DNA of 64,000 nucleotides from Psoroptes ovis (GCA_002943765.1 PQWQ01000008.1:310001-374000), one strand, 5' to 3'; counted from the first letter of the stretch, positions 25,201-40,200 are shown. Numbers and translations are program-made. The notes: generated by a model not told the origin, from the letters alone.

Positions 25201-28200
25201 ATTGACATATAAACAATGTGTCATAGGTGAAAATATTTCTAAATGATCATCACATAAACATCGTTTTTTGTATGATAAAATTATTGTTTAATTATTGGGT
25301 CGTCCCATAAGTTCTTGCCGATTATATTGTCGAAAATTATTGAAAAATCGGCAAGAACTTATGGGACAACCAATTATATAAATCATTCACGAAACATAAT
25401 TGGTTTATCATTTAACCACAAAGATATCGATAATTTCAAATCATTAATTTTATGAATGTATAAATCATTATAAAAATTCTAATCAAACATTTCCAAAAGT
25501 CATCAACAAAAACATTATGACCAAGTCATATAGAAGTCAAAAAAATAATATGACCAAAATTATTATTATTAAAATAAAAAGTAAAAACCAAATCATGAAA
25601 CCATGGTGAAAATTTTAAATATCAAACTTAATATAATATATAAATATAATTAATTAATTAAATATAATTAAAAACACAATTAAAAATTCAATAACATTAA
25701 TAATAAACATGATTGATGATTTCAATGTTGCGGCTTATACGTTTTACACGTCTTAAAAAATAAACAATATGACAACAACATGGTTTTCTGATTGATTCAC
25801 ATGCCTTTATATAGCTTTAACCCTCGAGGCAGTTACAGCGCAAGCGAGCCAGCAGCTCGACAATTTTTCACACTGATCTAAAATGGTGACTAAGGGGCGC
25901 ATCACATCTTATGGTGAGTGATGCTCACCGCTCGAGTTTTAAGGGTTAAATTCACAGCTTGCACACAGCACACATTGCCAATTACAATCGTATATATGAC
26001 TCAAACATCAATAAGTTGAATGAATTAATGGCTATAACTTTTCATGTTGTTGTCTCAGTGTTGACCCTTAAGCTTCAATATCGACCCTGACAGTAAATAA
26101 TAATATCGAAATAGCCCCCATTATAATCTTCTGCAGCATCTATCGTCCGCAGCAAACACGAATCAAAACATTTAAAACTATGAAACTAATTGATTTCGAG
26201 CGCCCCCCTCTCTTTTCAACCCTTTGAATACTCAAAAATCCTAAAACTTAAAAAACCACATTAATTTCGCGATAAATGATTTCAATTCATCTCAATCGTT
26301 TCCATACAGGCAAAATTCTTAGAAATTCCTACAAATGCCTCGAGGCTATTTGAGACGAGAAAAAATCCAAAGAACCATTCATATATTCAATTATTTGTGG
26401 ACCCAAAAATTCCTTTAAATCTCACCAGAATTTTTCTCGGGAAAATTGGCCAATTTTCCACACATAAAGGACCAGAAAATAGACCCAAATTACACCAGAA
26501 AATAGCCCTAAATAGCCCCGAAATAGCCCAGAAAATAGTCCAAAATACACCAGAAAATACTAGGTTGTCCTATAATTTCTTACCGTTTTTCGAATGAAAA
26601 AAAATTTAAAAACGGCAAAAACTTATGGGACAACCAAAATACCCCAAAAACAAAGCGATCCAAGGCTTTTATTCTTGGTTCATTCGTCTATAATTTTGTC
26701 CCTGCTAATCTTCAACGAAACAATTTTGTCATTGAATTCTCAAAGCCAAAGACAAAGACACACACACACACATTCATGCAGATGCAGCATCAGCATCACA
26801 GCAGATGTTACGTGATCGGAATTTGAAAAATATTTTACGCCAAATATCGGGTTGTCCCATAAGTTTTGGCCGTTTTTTCGAATGAAAAAAAATTCAAAAA
26901 ATGGCAAAAACTTATGGGACAACCCTAATATTTCACGCCAAATATCGCATACCAAAACGATGGATCATCATCATTGGATATCTCATATCTTATTTCATTG
27001 ATATCTTAGTTATGTTTTTGAATTTTGTGAAGAAATTCAATGAATTTTAAACATTTTTGTTTCGTAGCAAAACGTGTGTGGGTCTTGGATTTCACATTTG
27101 TGGTACAAAACTGAATACTTCACGTTTCAACACAGCCATTGTCTGTTCTGTGTGGGCTATGAATTTTAATTTTTCGGGGAAATTTTTCGGGGAATTTTTT
27201 CGGGGAAATTTTCCCCAAATTTTCAAATTTCACAAATTTTCAGGGAATTTTCAGGGAAATTTTACGAAATTTTCCAAATTCTCAAAGAATATTCTGTATG
27301 GTGAATTACGGGAAAATTTTCTCGGATGAATTATGGGAAATTTTCTGGGAAAAAATCGAAAATAAAAAAGTTTAATTTTGATTTATTTAAATTTTACGGG
27401 AAACTTTTTTTCGTCCGAGGTTCTGGCTTTTGCTTTGAACTAAAATAGTAGAAATTGCCCGTGTTCAACACGGGCTTGGCAGGTTAAATGCAAAATTTTT
27501 TGTAAATGCCTTGCAGTGAAGCCAACATTCGAGACCCTCACATTTTTTTTTTGAATTTTAACACGTTATTACCTTTGAATGCTTCATTACTTTTGAGTTA
27601 TTAATTAGTTCAAGCGTTTAATTAACTAATTCATTTAATTACCTTCCATTCAACAGATATATCGATGGAAACATTATGAAATCATTACCATCATTATATG
27701 AACTGACATTACATCAAAACCAATGGACATGTGATTGTAAACTTCGTAAATTACGTGAATGGATGATTGAAAAACGTATATCACTGTTGTCGACGATATC
27801 ATCATATATTCCTAATTGTACACTACCAAAACGTTTACAAGGACGTTCATGGAATCAATTGGATTTGGATGAATTTGCTTGTCGACCAAAATTATTATCA
27901 ATCGATTCGGATATTATTGTTTATGAAGGTAAGTGTTGATCAATGATTCCCAAACTGGGCGATATCGCCCACCACGGGCGATTTAGCGATTCAGGTGGGC
28001 GATAATGGTCCATAGGCACATTATTGGGCAATGAACATTTCTTAAGGGGTGGGCGATGAAGAATATTTTTTTTATGAAAGTGGGCGATGGTCCTAAAAAG
28101 TTTGGGAATCACTGGTGTTGATCATCATTCGTTATTTAAAATTAACTTGAAGGGTTAAGAAGAAAGGGTTTGAGAGGTTTTGACCTGAGAAACAATCATC

Positions 28201-31200
28201 TAACCCATACCTTTAAAACCCTTAAAGCCCAAAAGGCTATCCAGGGTCTTCATTGTGGCTAATTTGACTTGGGTTTCCTTAGGTTCGTCTAAGGTTTTTC
28301 TTGAGTTTGTCCAAGGGTTTTTCAGGGTTTGTCCAAAGGTTTTCTTCAGAGGTTTTCAAAGGTTTTGAGCGTTCAGAAAGCATCCACCATCACTATCAGT
28401 TGCAGCACTGGTGTCACCATTACAACCACCCTGATCTGCCGTCACTAACCCAGCCACCATAGACCTGTCATCACCCTAAAATCCATGGTTATTAGGCTAC
28501 TTGGTTCAAATTATTTCAGCTTTTCTGTGAATGAACGAAGAAAAATGACTTTACGGAAAAATGATTGATTATTATTTTCAATTATGGAAATTTTCTCATA
28601 GACTTATACACTGACAGACAGACTGAGAAATTTTCCCAGAAATGAATTATTAATTTCATTATTTTTTTTTTGAAAATAATAATAATAAATCTTTATGATT
28701 TAATAATAATGGTTCCATTTCGATAATAATAATCGTCGTAGTAATAACCGTAGTAATAAGGATAATAATAACCATTGAATTAACCGTTAAAACTCGAACG
28801 GTGACCATCATTCACCATAAAATGTAATGCAGCAACTCGATTGGCGCCGCTCAGTCACCATTTTACATTAAGTGTGAAAAATTGTCGAGCTGTTGGCTCG
28901 CTTGCGCTGTAAATGCCTCGAGTTCGAAGGGTTAATAATAATAACGATTGGTTCGAAATGGTTCAATGCTTTTCGGAATAAATTAATTCAATGATCCCAA
29001 AGAGGAAAAACTAATCAAAAATAAAAAGAAAAAAATTTGAAAATTTTAATGTAGAAATCATGTAAAATCGAATCGAATCAAATCAAATCAAATTGAATCA
29101 AATGATGATGATGCTTCAAAAAAAAAAAATATATGAGGGTTATGCCTTTCACCCTTTTCGCAAAGGGTTATAGATTTTTATTCAATTTTAGAGAATTTTG
29201 ATTTTAAGAGGAATTTTTTGCCGAAAATATTTTTCCATAAATTTTACATTAAAGAGTTGGGAAATTTTCGGAAAATTTCTGAAAATTTCGGGAAAATTTC
29301 CGAAATTCTTAAAGAAATTTTTCTCGAAGAAATTTTTCTCGAAAAATTCATTTCTTAAAGACTTTGAAACTTTGCCAAGTTTCAAAATTTCGAAATTTCA
29401 AAATTTCAAAAATTCAAAATTTTGAAAATTTTCAAATTTCGAAATTTCAAAATTCCAATTTCAAATCAATCTAAAATCAAATTGAGAATTTTTGATTTCA
29501 AAAAAAAATTCTTCGAGACTTTGAAACTTCTTAAAAACAATTCAGAATCGATTCATGTGATTCCTGTAATCACAACGATTCCCTGTGTAAATTACTGTTC
29601 GAAGAATTCTTTGTTTTTGTTTTCTTAAAAAAAAGTTTCTCGAACTTTAAGAAACACAAACTTTCAAAGACCAACACTGAGTCTGTTGGTTGCAGTTTGT
29701 GTGTATGATCTCTGGATCTGTTTGATCTTTGATAGTGAAGAATATTCTTCTTAGTTAACAAAGAAATAAAGACGATTCGATTGTTTTTTGTTTTTGTTTG
29801 TGTTTTTTCAAAGTAAAAAATTTCTTTGAAGAATATTCTTTGAAGGAAACGAGAAAAAAACGGAGAAATTCTAAGAAATAATTCTAAGAATCGTAGAAAA
29901 ATCAAGTAAAGAATCAAGAATTTCCACAAAGAAATTCATCCAAGAATTTTTCATTGAAATTCATTTGATTTTGATTTCATTTGTTTTTGATCTGTTTTGT
30001 TTTTGTTTTTGATTTGATTTAATTTAACATTTCAACATTTGAGAACAAAACAAATGAATTCATTTGAAATGAATTCTTCAATGATTTCTTCAATGAATTC
30101 TTTGATGAATTCTTTGAATTCATCAAAGAATTTGAAATTCATATTTAAAGAATTTTCATTTTGATTACAATTCGAAATTCGAATTCGAATGAATTGAAAT
30201 AAAGAATTCTCTTTGAATTCTGTTCTGTTTTTGATTGAAGAATCCAAAAGAATCTAAAGAATCGAAAGCACCAAGAGTCAATGAGTTCAAAGAATCCGAA
30301 AGAATCTGAAGAACCAAAGAGTCCACAGAACCAAAGAAGATCTGAAGAATCGAAGATAATTTTGTTTTCATCACTGCTTGATGCTTGCTGCTTGATGCTT
30401 GCTGGTTGATGGCTGCCATTGTTTACTACTGCCATTGATTGTCTGGGATGTTTGTTTGATGTGTATGGCTTGATGATGGAAGCCATTTGTCATTGTTGGT
30501 GGTCGAGGGTAGGGGTGGTGGCAGGGGTGGTGGGGTCCACCAATGATGATGAACAATGGCAATGACTTCTTCTCCGGACGTCTTGGCCCCCGACGACTTG
30601 CATCAATCGCTGATCATCAAGTTCTCCCGGCGTCTTTGGCCCCGAATAACTTCGAAAATGATTTTCCAACCATCTATTTTTTAATGATGATTTAACAATG
30701 ATGATCATCAACAACAATGATCTTGATGTTGATCATCATCATTATCATCATTAAAATTTCATTAAATTATGAAATGATAACAATAATAATAATGATGATG
30801 ATAATGGTAAATAATGATGATGGTGTAAATAAAAACATATTTTTCATTATGATCATTTTGTTTGTTTGTTTGTTTGTTTATTTTGTCATTTGTTTTGATT
30901 GTGAATTATATTTATTTCAATTCTTAGTTCATATACTTGTATATTGCACATGTATTAATCCTTAAAACTCGAGCGGTGAGCATCACTCACCATAAGATGT
31001 AATGCAGCAACTCGATAGGTGCCGCTCAGTCACCATTTTACATGAGTGTGAAAAATTGTCGAGCTGCTGGCTCGCTTGCGCTGTAAATGCCTCGAGTTCT
31101 AAGGGTTAATGTTGATATATGTGTGTGTTTGTAAACAATATATATAAGTGTATATATTAGGGAGCTATATTTTTTTACTATATACCAAATGGTTTTGTGT

Positions 31201-34200
31201 TCATAGTAATAGTCTTATGTGTTGTGTGTAAAATTTATAATTGAAATTTTTATAAATTAAGTAGCATGATTCTTATAGAATAGTGAGAGAAAAAAAAAAT
31301 AATTAGATTCTTGAATTCATAATGATTCAAAAGAAAATGAAAAAAAATAAATGTTTAAAGGGTTGAAAATTAAGAAAATATTCTTAAGAATACACAAAAA
31401 TGCGAATATTTCTTCAAAGAATATAAAAGAATATTCTCTTGTCAACACACTAACATACACATAAGAATATTCTTGCTTGTAATTGTTATTAAAGACGCAT
31501 AGATGCACACTCTCTTAAGAATACAAGGCCAAGAATCGCAAATAATTCAAATTCAAATAATGATAATGATGATGATGATTTGGTACAATATGATGACAAT
31601 AAAAGAGTGTAACATTGTTTATGAATTTTTTTCTTTCAATTTTCTTAGAATTTTCAAAATTTTAAAATGAACAAAAGCTTGAGACTTCATTGATTCAAAC
31701 CTTTGTTCATTCATTGTTCATTCAAGGCTCATTTAATATGAGGCCATGGGACCATGGGACCATAGAATTTCGAAGAAATTTCATTCAGAAATCATTTTTG
31801 AATGTAATTGTCATATTCATAACCATATTCATTCGTATTCATTCATATTTCACTCGTATTTCAAAAGTTTTGCGCTTTGCAAGTTGTCCGAAAAGTTTTG
31901 TCTGCTTAAAACAATGAAAATGCTTGATTGAAAATCAGACAAAACTTTTCGGACAGCCTCTCTCTCTTCTGATTGCATTCAAAGTTTGCAATTTCTTACA
32001 TTTGTAAGAAAAGGACAAAAAAAATTACCCTAAGAGACCAAACACAGATGAATGATTCATAAAAAAAATTCATTTCATTTTCACTGTTTCTTACATGTTA
32101 ATGACAATAATGGCAATTTAGCAAGGGCCATTTGTATTTGGGTTCTGTGGTTGAAATGTTCTATGTGGAAAAATTCGTACAATTCGTAGGGTTTTTCAAT
32201 TCAATTGTTCAATGAATTTTGAAATTTCATTGAATTTTGAAAATGTATTCTTCTTTGTATTCTTCTAGTAAAAATTATGGTACCAATTATGGAGTCTTAA
32301 CTGATAGTTGGCCATAGCCATATGTTTGGACCTTAATATATATGTTTGGTTCATCAAATCGCAAAGGAACTTGATTTATTCTGGCCAGAATATTCCATAG
32401 AATTTATATTCTGTGAATTTCGTGGAATATTCTGTAAATTATTCCGTTGAAAAGTTTCACCCACTTGAAAATGACAAAATTTCATCATCATTATTACTCC
32501 TTTTACATTCCGATACATTTATTACAGCGTTTCAAGTTTTAATTCAGAATTTTGTAATTCAATTTCGTAGTTTTCAATTTTAATTTCATAGTTTTAAATG
32601 TAATTTTAAATCGTAAAATTACGAAATTCAATTTTAAAACTATGAAAATTAATTGCAAAACTCTGAATTAAAACTTGAAACCCTTGTATTACTCGTATAC
32701 AAAGATCATTAATAATTGAATATTTACACATTTTTATATTTCATCGAAATTTTTTCGGGGACAAATTTTTTGTGATGCACTTATGGGACTTATTACTTAG
32801 GGGCCTTGTTATTTAAGGCCTTTTCAATAATTTACACGGTATTAATTTACTGTCAAAATATTCGAAAAAAAAATGCATCGAAATGTCAATTCATTTCATC
32901 GATAGAGATGAAATATTCTCAAGAACCAAATTAGACCTAAATTAGACCAAAATTAGGTCCGAATTAGGTCTCAATTAGGCTTAAATTAGACCAAAATTAG
33001 GCCCAAACTTGATGTGTCTGGAGGCATTCTGGATACACTTTGTGCATCATCAAATGCCCCCGCACACAGTGACAACCACCCACACATACAGACACAGAGA
33101 TTCATTAAAAACCAAATTACTTCATTACATTATTTATAATAATGTTGACCGGTATTCATCCATTAATTGTAATTAACATTGAACACACTCATTACGCAAT
33201 CGTTGCGCAATAAACTTTGCAAATATTCGCTTGTAAATCAGTTTTAGGTCCATTTTCGGACCCTTGTACCCGTTGGGTCTCTTGGTATTTTCTAATTTCA
33301 AAGGAGCCAGACTTGTTTAATGATTCCGGCGTCGAAGATTCTGACTGATTTTCGGCCGATTCGGTTTTTTCGATTAATTTTAGAATTCTGATTCGCCAGA
33401 TTCTGAACATTCGAAAATTTTGATGAATATCCAGAAAATTGTTCGAAGCGAAAAAAATGCATCAAAAATCAATGAATCCAATGAAATCAATGAACTTATC
33501 GTCATGTAAAATCATATCGTAATGTATCACATTGTTTGAACACATATGAATAATCACAATTATCGATTCGATTCTCTCTCTCTCTTCGTGAATATTATTG
33601 ATTAACATGAATATTATCGGGTTGTCCCATAAGTTTTTGCCATTTTTTAAATTTTTTTCTTCTTTCGAAACACTGGCAAGAACTTATGGGACAACCTAAT
33701 ATTATTTTGAATTGCAAATAATCATAAGATTATTGAATAAATAATGAAAAATTTTTGCTGAAATTGCAAATATTCATATATGAATCATTGATTATTATTA
33801 TTTTCTTGGTTCATTTCAATGATTTTCTTTTGATGCAAATCAAAAGAAAATCATTTGGTGAGTTAATAATTGAAAGAAATTCATTATATTTATTGAATTC
33901 AATCGGCACAACAGAATCTATCTGGATTCACATATTTATTGATTTAAACATATTGAACTCTTTGTAATTGATACTGTATTGACTAATTGTTATACTAATT
34001 CACACGCATATCGAACTTAGTTGTATTGTTTTTGTTTTCCATTGATTTCCACAAATGCTGTTTGATTCAAAATTCAATTTGACTGATTGACTTTTTTAAT
34101 TTCATAGATTTAAAATTCAAAGCATTTAACATACATTGAAACATTATGAAAAAGCATTTCACCAATTTATCGTCCATTTTAATCATTGATTCTTCATCTA

Positions 34201-37200
34201 TAGACTCACTGATTTTGAATCGAAATTTGATTTCAAAATTGAATTTCAATATATTGAATTATTAGAATTTTTACGCATTCAAATTTTACATTCAAATTTC
34301 AATTTCAAAAGAATTTCGTAGACATTTTTCTTCATTGAATTACAAACACAGACACACACACACACACAGCCAGAGACTATTATTATGTTGATTTACCGTT
34401 CAGTGTTTCGGTGTTTCAATATGTTTCAGTGTGTGTATGCAAGTGTATTCAAGTATTAGGTTGTCCCATAAGTTCTTGCCGTTTTTTAGATTTTTTTTAT
34501 TCAAAAAACGGCAAGAACTTATGGGACAACATAATATTTAAGTCTGTAGATTACACACAAGATATTCAACAAAATGCAAAAAAATAATAAATTTGATTGC
34601 AGCAGCAGCTGCTGCTGCTGCTTGCTTAAGCTCAAGCAGCATACCAAGGTCTCCTTAAACTAAGAAATTCTCGTTCAAAATTGAATCTAAGAATATTCTC
34701 GGGGATCTCTCCTTTTGTATTGGTCGCAGTAAATAAACAAGTACCAAAGAAAAATATGGTACAAAATTTCAAGGCTAAGTACCTAATGGTAACTTTGAAG
34801 GTTTTCTCGAATGTTTTGAATAATGAAAAATCGTAGATTTTAGGGTAACAGAATCGTTCAAATTGTTTTGAATCAATTGAATTTAAAAATTGAAAAAGAA
34901 TGAATCGATACGCTAATTTTTCCAATTGAATTTCAATTTGAAATCAAATTCAAATGAATATTCAAGGAATATTCATTCGATTCTTATGAATCAAATCATT
35001 CTTAAATTCATTCTACAATTCATTCAATTCGACTCGATTTGCATTTGACTTTTAGCAATTGATTACGTTTTGCGTTTGGCATTTGATCATTTTGATCGGT
35101 TGTTTGTTCGTTTGTTCGGTTGTTTGTTTGGTCATTTGAAAAATTTGGAAAAATTCATAGAAAATTGAAATTATACAGGGTTTTCAAGTTTTAATTTCGA
35201 AGTTTTACAATTAATTTTCATAGTTTTGCAATTAAATTTCGTAATTTCACCATTTAAAATTTCATACAAAAACTACGAAATTAAACTTGAAAACTACGAA
35301 AATTAATTGCAAAACTTTGAATTCGGAAACTTGAAACCGTGTAATCATTAGTTTCTTCACAATATGTTATTGGTATATATATGTGAATGCATTTAATGTT
35401 TCAAAACTTGAAATGGCCTGTACGGACAAACGACAAACAAATGAATAAATAAGGAAATTGAACAACAGCATTAAACATTGAATCATTCATTCATTCAATG
35501 AAATGAATGATTTGTCGTTTGTTTGTTCGCTTGTTCGTTTGAATCAATGAATCAATTTGATTCTAAGCCATTTGACTCGATTGACTCAATCGAATAGCGT
35601 TGGTCAGTGCTGAATGCATAAATTCATGAATGAATTTCACTGAAAATATTAGGTTGTCCGCAAAGTTTTGGCCGATTTTCATCGAGCAAATCTATTGAGA
35701 TTGACCGGCATGAACTTTTCGGACGACCTAATATTATTTATGTGGAAAATGGAAATGTATGGAAATGAATTGAAATGAATGGAAATGAATGGAAATAAAT
35801 GAAAATTGTCAAGTTCATGTTGATTATAATAAATATTAATGCATTTGGTATGGTACATTCATGGATGAATGAATAAATGAATTATTTAAAATCTTAGAGA
35901 AAAAAAATTCAATTCGAAATTCATTCAGATATTCGTATATACTTTGTATATGAATCCAAATGAATATCGAATCCAAAATGTATCCAAATGAATGTTTTCA
36001 ACAACAACAACCACCAAAAAAAAAAAAAAAAAAAACTTTTCATTTTAAGAAAATGAAACATAAATATATACATTAAAGAGATTCTGGTGTAACCAAGTGA
36101 TTAGATCATATAGCTAAGAATAACAGGGGTCCAGAGGATGGGACTAGAGAATGGGTCCTTATAAAAAGGGGACTGGAGAGTGGGTCCAGAGGATGGGGCC
36201 ATGTAGAGAGGGGACCGGAGAACGAGACCGAAGAGTAGGTCCAGATAATGGGGCTAGTGGATGGAGCTAGAGGATGAGACTAGAGGTTGGGGCCAGAGGA
36301 TGGGGGCAAGAGGGTGGGATCCAGAGAGAGAGGGACCCGTAGAGGATGGGGCCATGTAGAAAACACTGATTACATAATGATAATGTTGATTACATTGACA
36401 AATCGAATGGACATTCAGACCAACAAATTTTCGAAAAATGTTACGAAAGCTAATTGAACTGAATTCACAATAAATTGAATGAATGACCATCACCATAAAC
36501 ATGTTTGGTCTGTGTTTGTACCACAGAGTAACAAAGATGGCCAAGTGCCCAAGTACCAAATATTGAAGAACTTGAGAATGTTAAAGTACTGATGTACCAT
36601 AGTGTTCAAGTGCCAATGTATTCGAAGTACATTCAAAGACACGGTCATTGATTGGACATTCAAAGACATGGACATTTGGTACTTGGGCATTATTCGTAAT
36701 TGTCAATTGATTATGGAATGTATTAGGTTGTCCCATAAGTTCTTGCCCTTTTTTCGAATGAAAAAAAATTTAAAAAAACGGAAAGAACTTATGGGACAAC
36801 CTAATAGAAATGCATTAATTTTTTTTTCCAAAAAACGAAAATTCAATTTATGAACTTGAAAATTATTTGTTCATTTTCTTGGATTCATTTGGATTGTATT
36901 AGTACTTGATTGCTTGAATTGAATTGATAAATGAATGAATTAGATTACTGGACAATGGTCATCATCAACTAGGAACATCAGCTGGAAATATATGTATGTT
37001 CAATGATCATTAAGAAGTACCAAAATTCATTTGTTTAGAATTGAATTTTTTCAAATGAATTCTTCAATGAATTTCTTGATAATTTGTCCACTCAAAGACA
37101 CACTCATAATTATCTATAACCCTTGAAATGAATCATTGTACCGAAAATTTCGAATGAAATAAGCGTAATAATTAGCTAGGGTCTAATAATTGTTCAAGGG

Positions 37201-40200
37201 TTTTGAATCTTTAATTATTCTTTGTGGTCGAATAAAGGGAATTTCTTAAGAAAATTCAATCAATTCGATCGGCTTCAAACCTTTGACAATTCAACCAATT
37301 CAATCGGCAACTATAACCCTTTAATGATTGAGAATACCGAAATCAAAAATAATTAAAAATAATCGAAAATCAATTGAATTTAATTGAAAATCATTTGAAA
37401 TCCTTTGAATTCATTGAGACATTCAGTATTCGATTGATTGAATCGAATTGATTACTTAATTCAATCGAATTATCGAATTAATTGAAATCATAATCAATTG
37501 TAATTAATTCAAAATAATAATAATATTAAATCAAATATTAGATTGTCCGAAAAGTTTTTGCCAATTATATCGTAGGGAATCATAAGAAAATCGGCAAAAA
37601 CTTATCGGACAACCTAATATATCAATGATCATTTGACAATGTTTGATTGCCAGTTTGATTACCCGAATTCGATCAATCAATCAATTGATTGAATTGAATC
37701 AAAATCTCAAAATCAATTCACCAGAGTAAACAAGGCCCAAATCTTTAGGCTCGGAACTTTGGGGGCGCCCAAAGTACCCAAAGTACCCAAATGGTCAAAT
37801 TTAAAACAAAAGAATTAAGGAAAATTTCCAATTTTCTTAAAGAAAACTTTCGGAAAACTTTCAAATAAGAAGAAAAAATGATTTAAGAAAATGATTTTTC
37901 TTCTTAAGAAGAAAAATTGCCAGAAATTTTCTCTGGTAATTTTCTAGGGACCCGAAGGTCCCTAGAAAATGAAAATTAAATTGAAATTTGAAACAAAAAA
38001 ATTGAATTTTTTTTTGTTTTTTTGAAAAACCAGAACCAAAACATTTAAGGGATATTTATGACGATTTAGTTTATTGGGTTCATTATATTTACTATTTTAT
38101 TGGGTATTTGGTCCCCAAACTCTGGGGTCCGAGATTCTTGGCAATTTCAAATAATTTATATCATTACCATTATGATTTTCGTCGTCATTATTCGGGGTTT
38201 TTTTCGGGATCCAAGGATTTGTACATTTGTTAAGAAATTCTAAGACTTCTGGACCAAAAAATTTCATTTCAAATTTGATGGAATTTGCGTTGTAGAAGAT
38301 TTCGCGGAAATTTCCCTGAACAAAAAATTTCTCCAAAATCTTAAATTGTATAAAACCAAAGAGAAAAAAATTGATTTTTTTCATTGTTTTCCGGAAAATT
38401 TCTCTGTGGATTTGAAACCTTTAAGAAAATTCATGAAACACAAATATGGACCTAATTCGGTTTTACCGAAATGTGCAGAAATAGACCCAAAACCATTTAA
38501 TCACGGAAAAATTTATCAATTAATCAATCGATTTAATAATTTTTTAACCCTTTAACCCTTCAATTTTCACAGGTGAAAATGCATCCATCGGTTGCGTAAT
38601 GGAAGCAATACCAAATGTCCAAATTGAATGGGAATGGCGTGGTAAACCGATACGAAACATGTCGCTGATGACATTCGGGCGACAAATGTATTTGATTCGG
38701 GAAACATTGTACAATGGTCCATCATTGACATCGGCGACATCATCGACCACGGCAACGAACGATAATAATGGCCATTCTGACTCCCCAACTAAGCCATTTG
38801 ACCACAGTTTACATGAATCATTATTGACGGCCATGTCCAGCGACGATGACCATGGTCACCATGACTATCAAACAATGTACAGACAAGGTTTAATCACTGA
38901 CCACATCGGTGGTGGCCAACGATCATTCGGTGAAGAATCATCATACGAAGAGGTTGTAGATCTACGGCGGCGGCCATCAATGGATCATCATGGCGGCCTT
39001 AGCCATCAGACCACGAATGGTGATAAACCTTTGAAATCATCGGACTCAATGACCTCATCATCTTCGGCGGACAACATTGATGGCCACATCGGTGGTGATG
39101 GTACGATGACCAATAAACGAACCAGCACGTTGTACATTATGAATGCATTGGAAAAAGATAGTGGAAAGTAAGTGAATTTTGAAAACTCTTGAAAAAGTTT
39201 GAAAACCTCAGAAAACACTTTGTAAACATTTGAGAAAATCCAAGACTAATACCGTCCAAGGCTATACATTCATCGAACAGACTGTTTGATGAATAAATTT
39301 TTAGGAAATTTTCGAAAATCCCGGAAAATCCCTCAGAATCTTTTCGGAAATTATCAAAGAAGTGGAGAAAGTTTCTCGTAATTTTCTTGTTAAAGCACTT
39401 AGATAATCCATTAATTGAAATATTTTCATTTTTTTTGGAAAATTTCTTCAAATCCATCAAATTACTGAATACATGAGATGATGAAAGATTGAATAAGTAA
39501 TTTACTAGGACTTGAAACAAGTAATTTTCGACCGAATACTCCTTCTTATCTCTCTCGTTCTCAAATAACTCTTTCATTACTTAAATTATCATTATTATTC
39601 GAAGTGAAAAAAGAGTTGGGAAAATTTCCCGGGAAAAAAAACCGAGAACTTTATGTTTATTCATTTTTTTTCGGAAAATTTCCCCGGAAATTTCTCCATT
39701 AAATAAGCTGAATATTCACTCGTTTATTTATTTATTCATAAATCAATTATTATTATCATCATCATTATTAGTAGTGTTTATTCATATTTCTTTAACCCTT
39801 AGAACTCGAAGCAATTACAGCGCAAGCGAGCCAGCAGCTCTACAATTTTTCACACTTATGTAAAATGGTGACTGAGTGGCGCCAATCGAGTTGCTGCATT
39901 ACATCTTATGGTGAGTGATGCTCAGCGCTCGAGTTTTTAGGGGTTAAATTATTTTATTCGAATAATTTTTAAATCATTTATTAATCGAATATGATTATAA
40001 TGAATATGGCTGATTATAACGAGTAAATGATTGAATATTGAATGTTTATTTGTTAAGAAAATAAACAAAATGAATAAGAAAATGATGGAAATCAAAATAG
40101 GATTTTAAGATGTTTACAAAATATAAATAAACAATACTAAATGTAATCAATTGAAAAATCTATGCACAAAATCGAAGAAAAAATGAATATTCTCCGAGTG

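Larger units (their letters stand above)
13248..27656 (+). other. Receptor intron 1 (14.4 kb)
   Basis: Starts GTTAGT and ends TTCAACAG. It holds about 18 hp80 palindromes, piggyBac-like elements at 18245 and 25821, hAT miniature elements at 13556, 15265 and 23409, a GATG minisatellite (24614-24838), a purine tract (17219-17275), and many patches of alternating TTTTCCCGGGAAA-like text (13380-13520, 15530-15960, 17700-17800, 19430-19480, 27165-27380). A GCCCGTGTT-C-AACACGGGC hairpin lies at 27457-27475. No nested gene is supported. Confidence 0.8.
27929..38572 (+). other. Receptor intron 2 (10.6 kb)
   Basis: GTAAGT to TTTTCACAG. Contains an unrelated hAT miniature element (27941-28114), piggyBac-like elements (28784, 30959), Tc1-like palindromes (32525, 35176), six hp80 palindromes (31879-37617), a purine-rich minisatellite (36120-36360), a CAG/CTG self-complementary tract (34599-34622), a duplicated GTCTTGGCCCC motif (30578-30650) and a 14-bp perfect stem at 37939-37970. 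Sections 29200-30400 and 31110-31870 show only AT-rich low-complexity DNA. Confidence 0.8.

Noticed and set aside
27415..27530. GCCCGTGTT-C-AACACGGGC hairpin region as a tRNA or SINE
   Set aside because: No cloverleaf, A/B boxes or tail could be recognised; only a 9-bp stem is visible.
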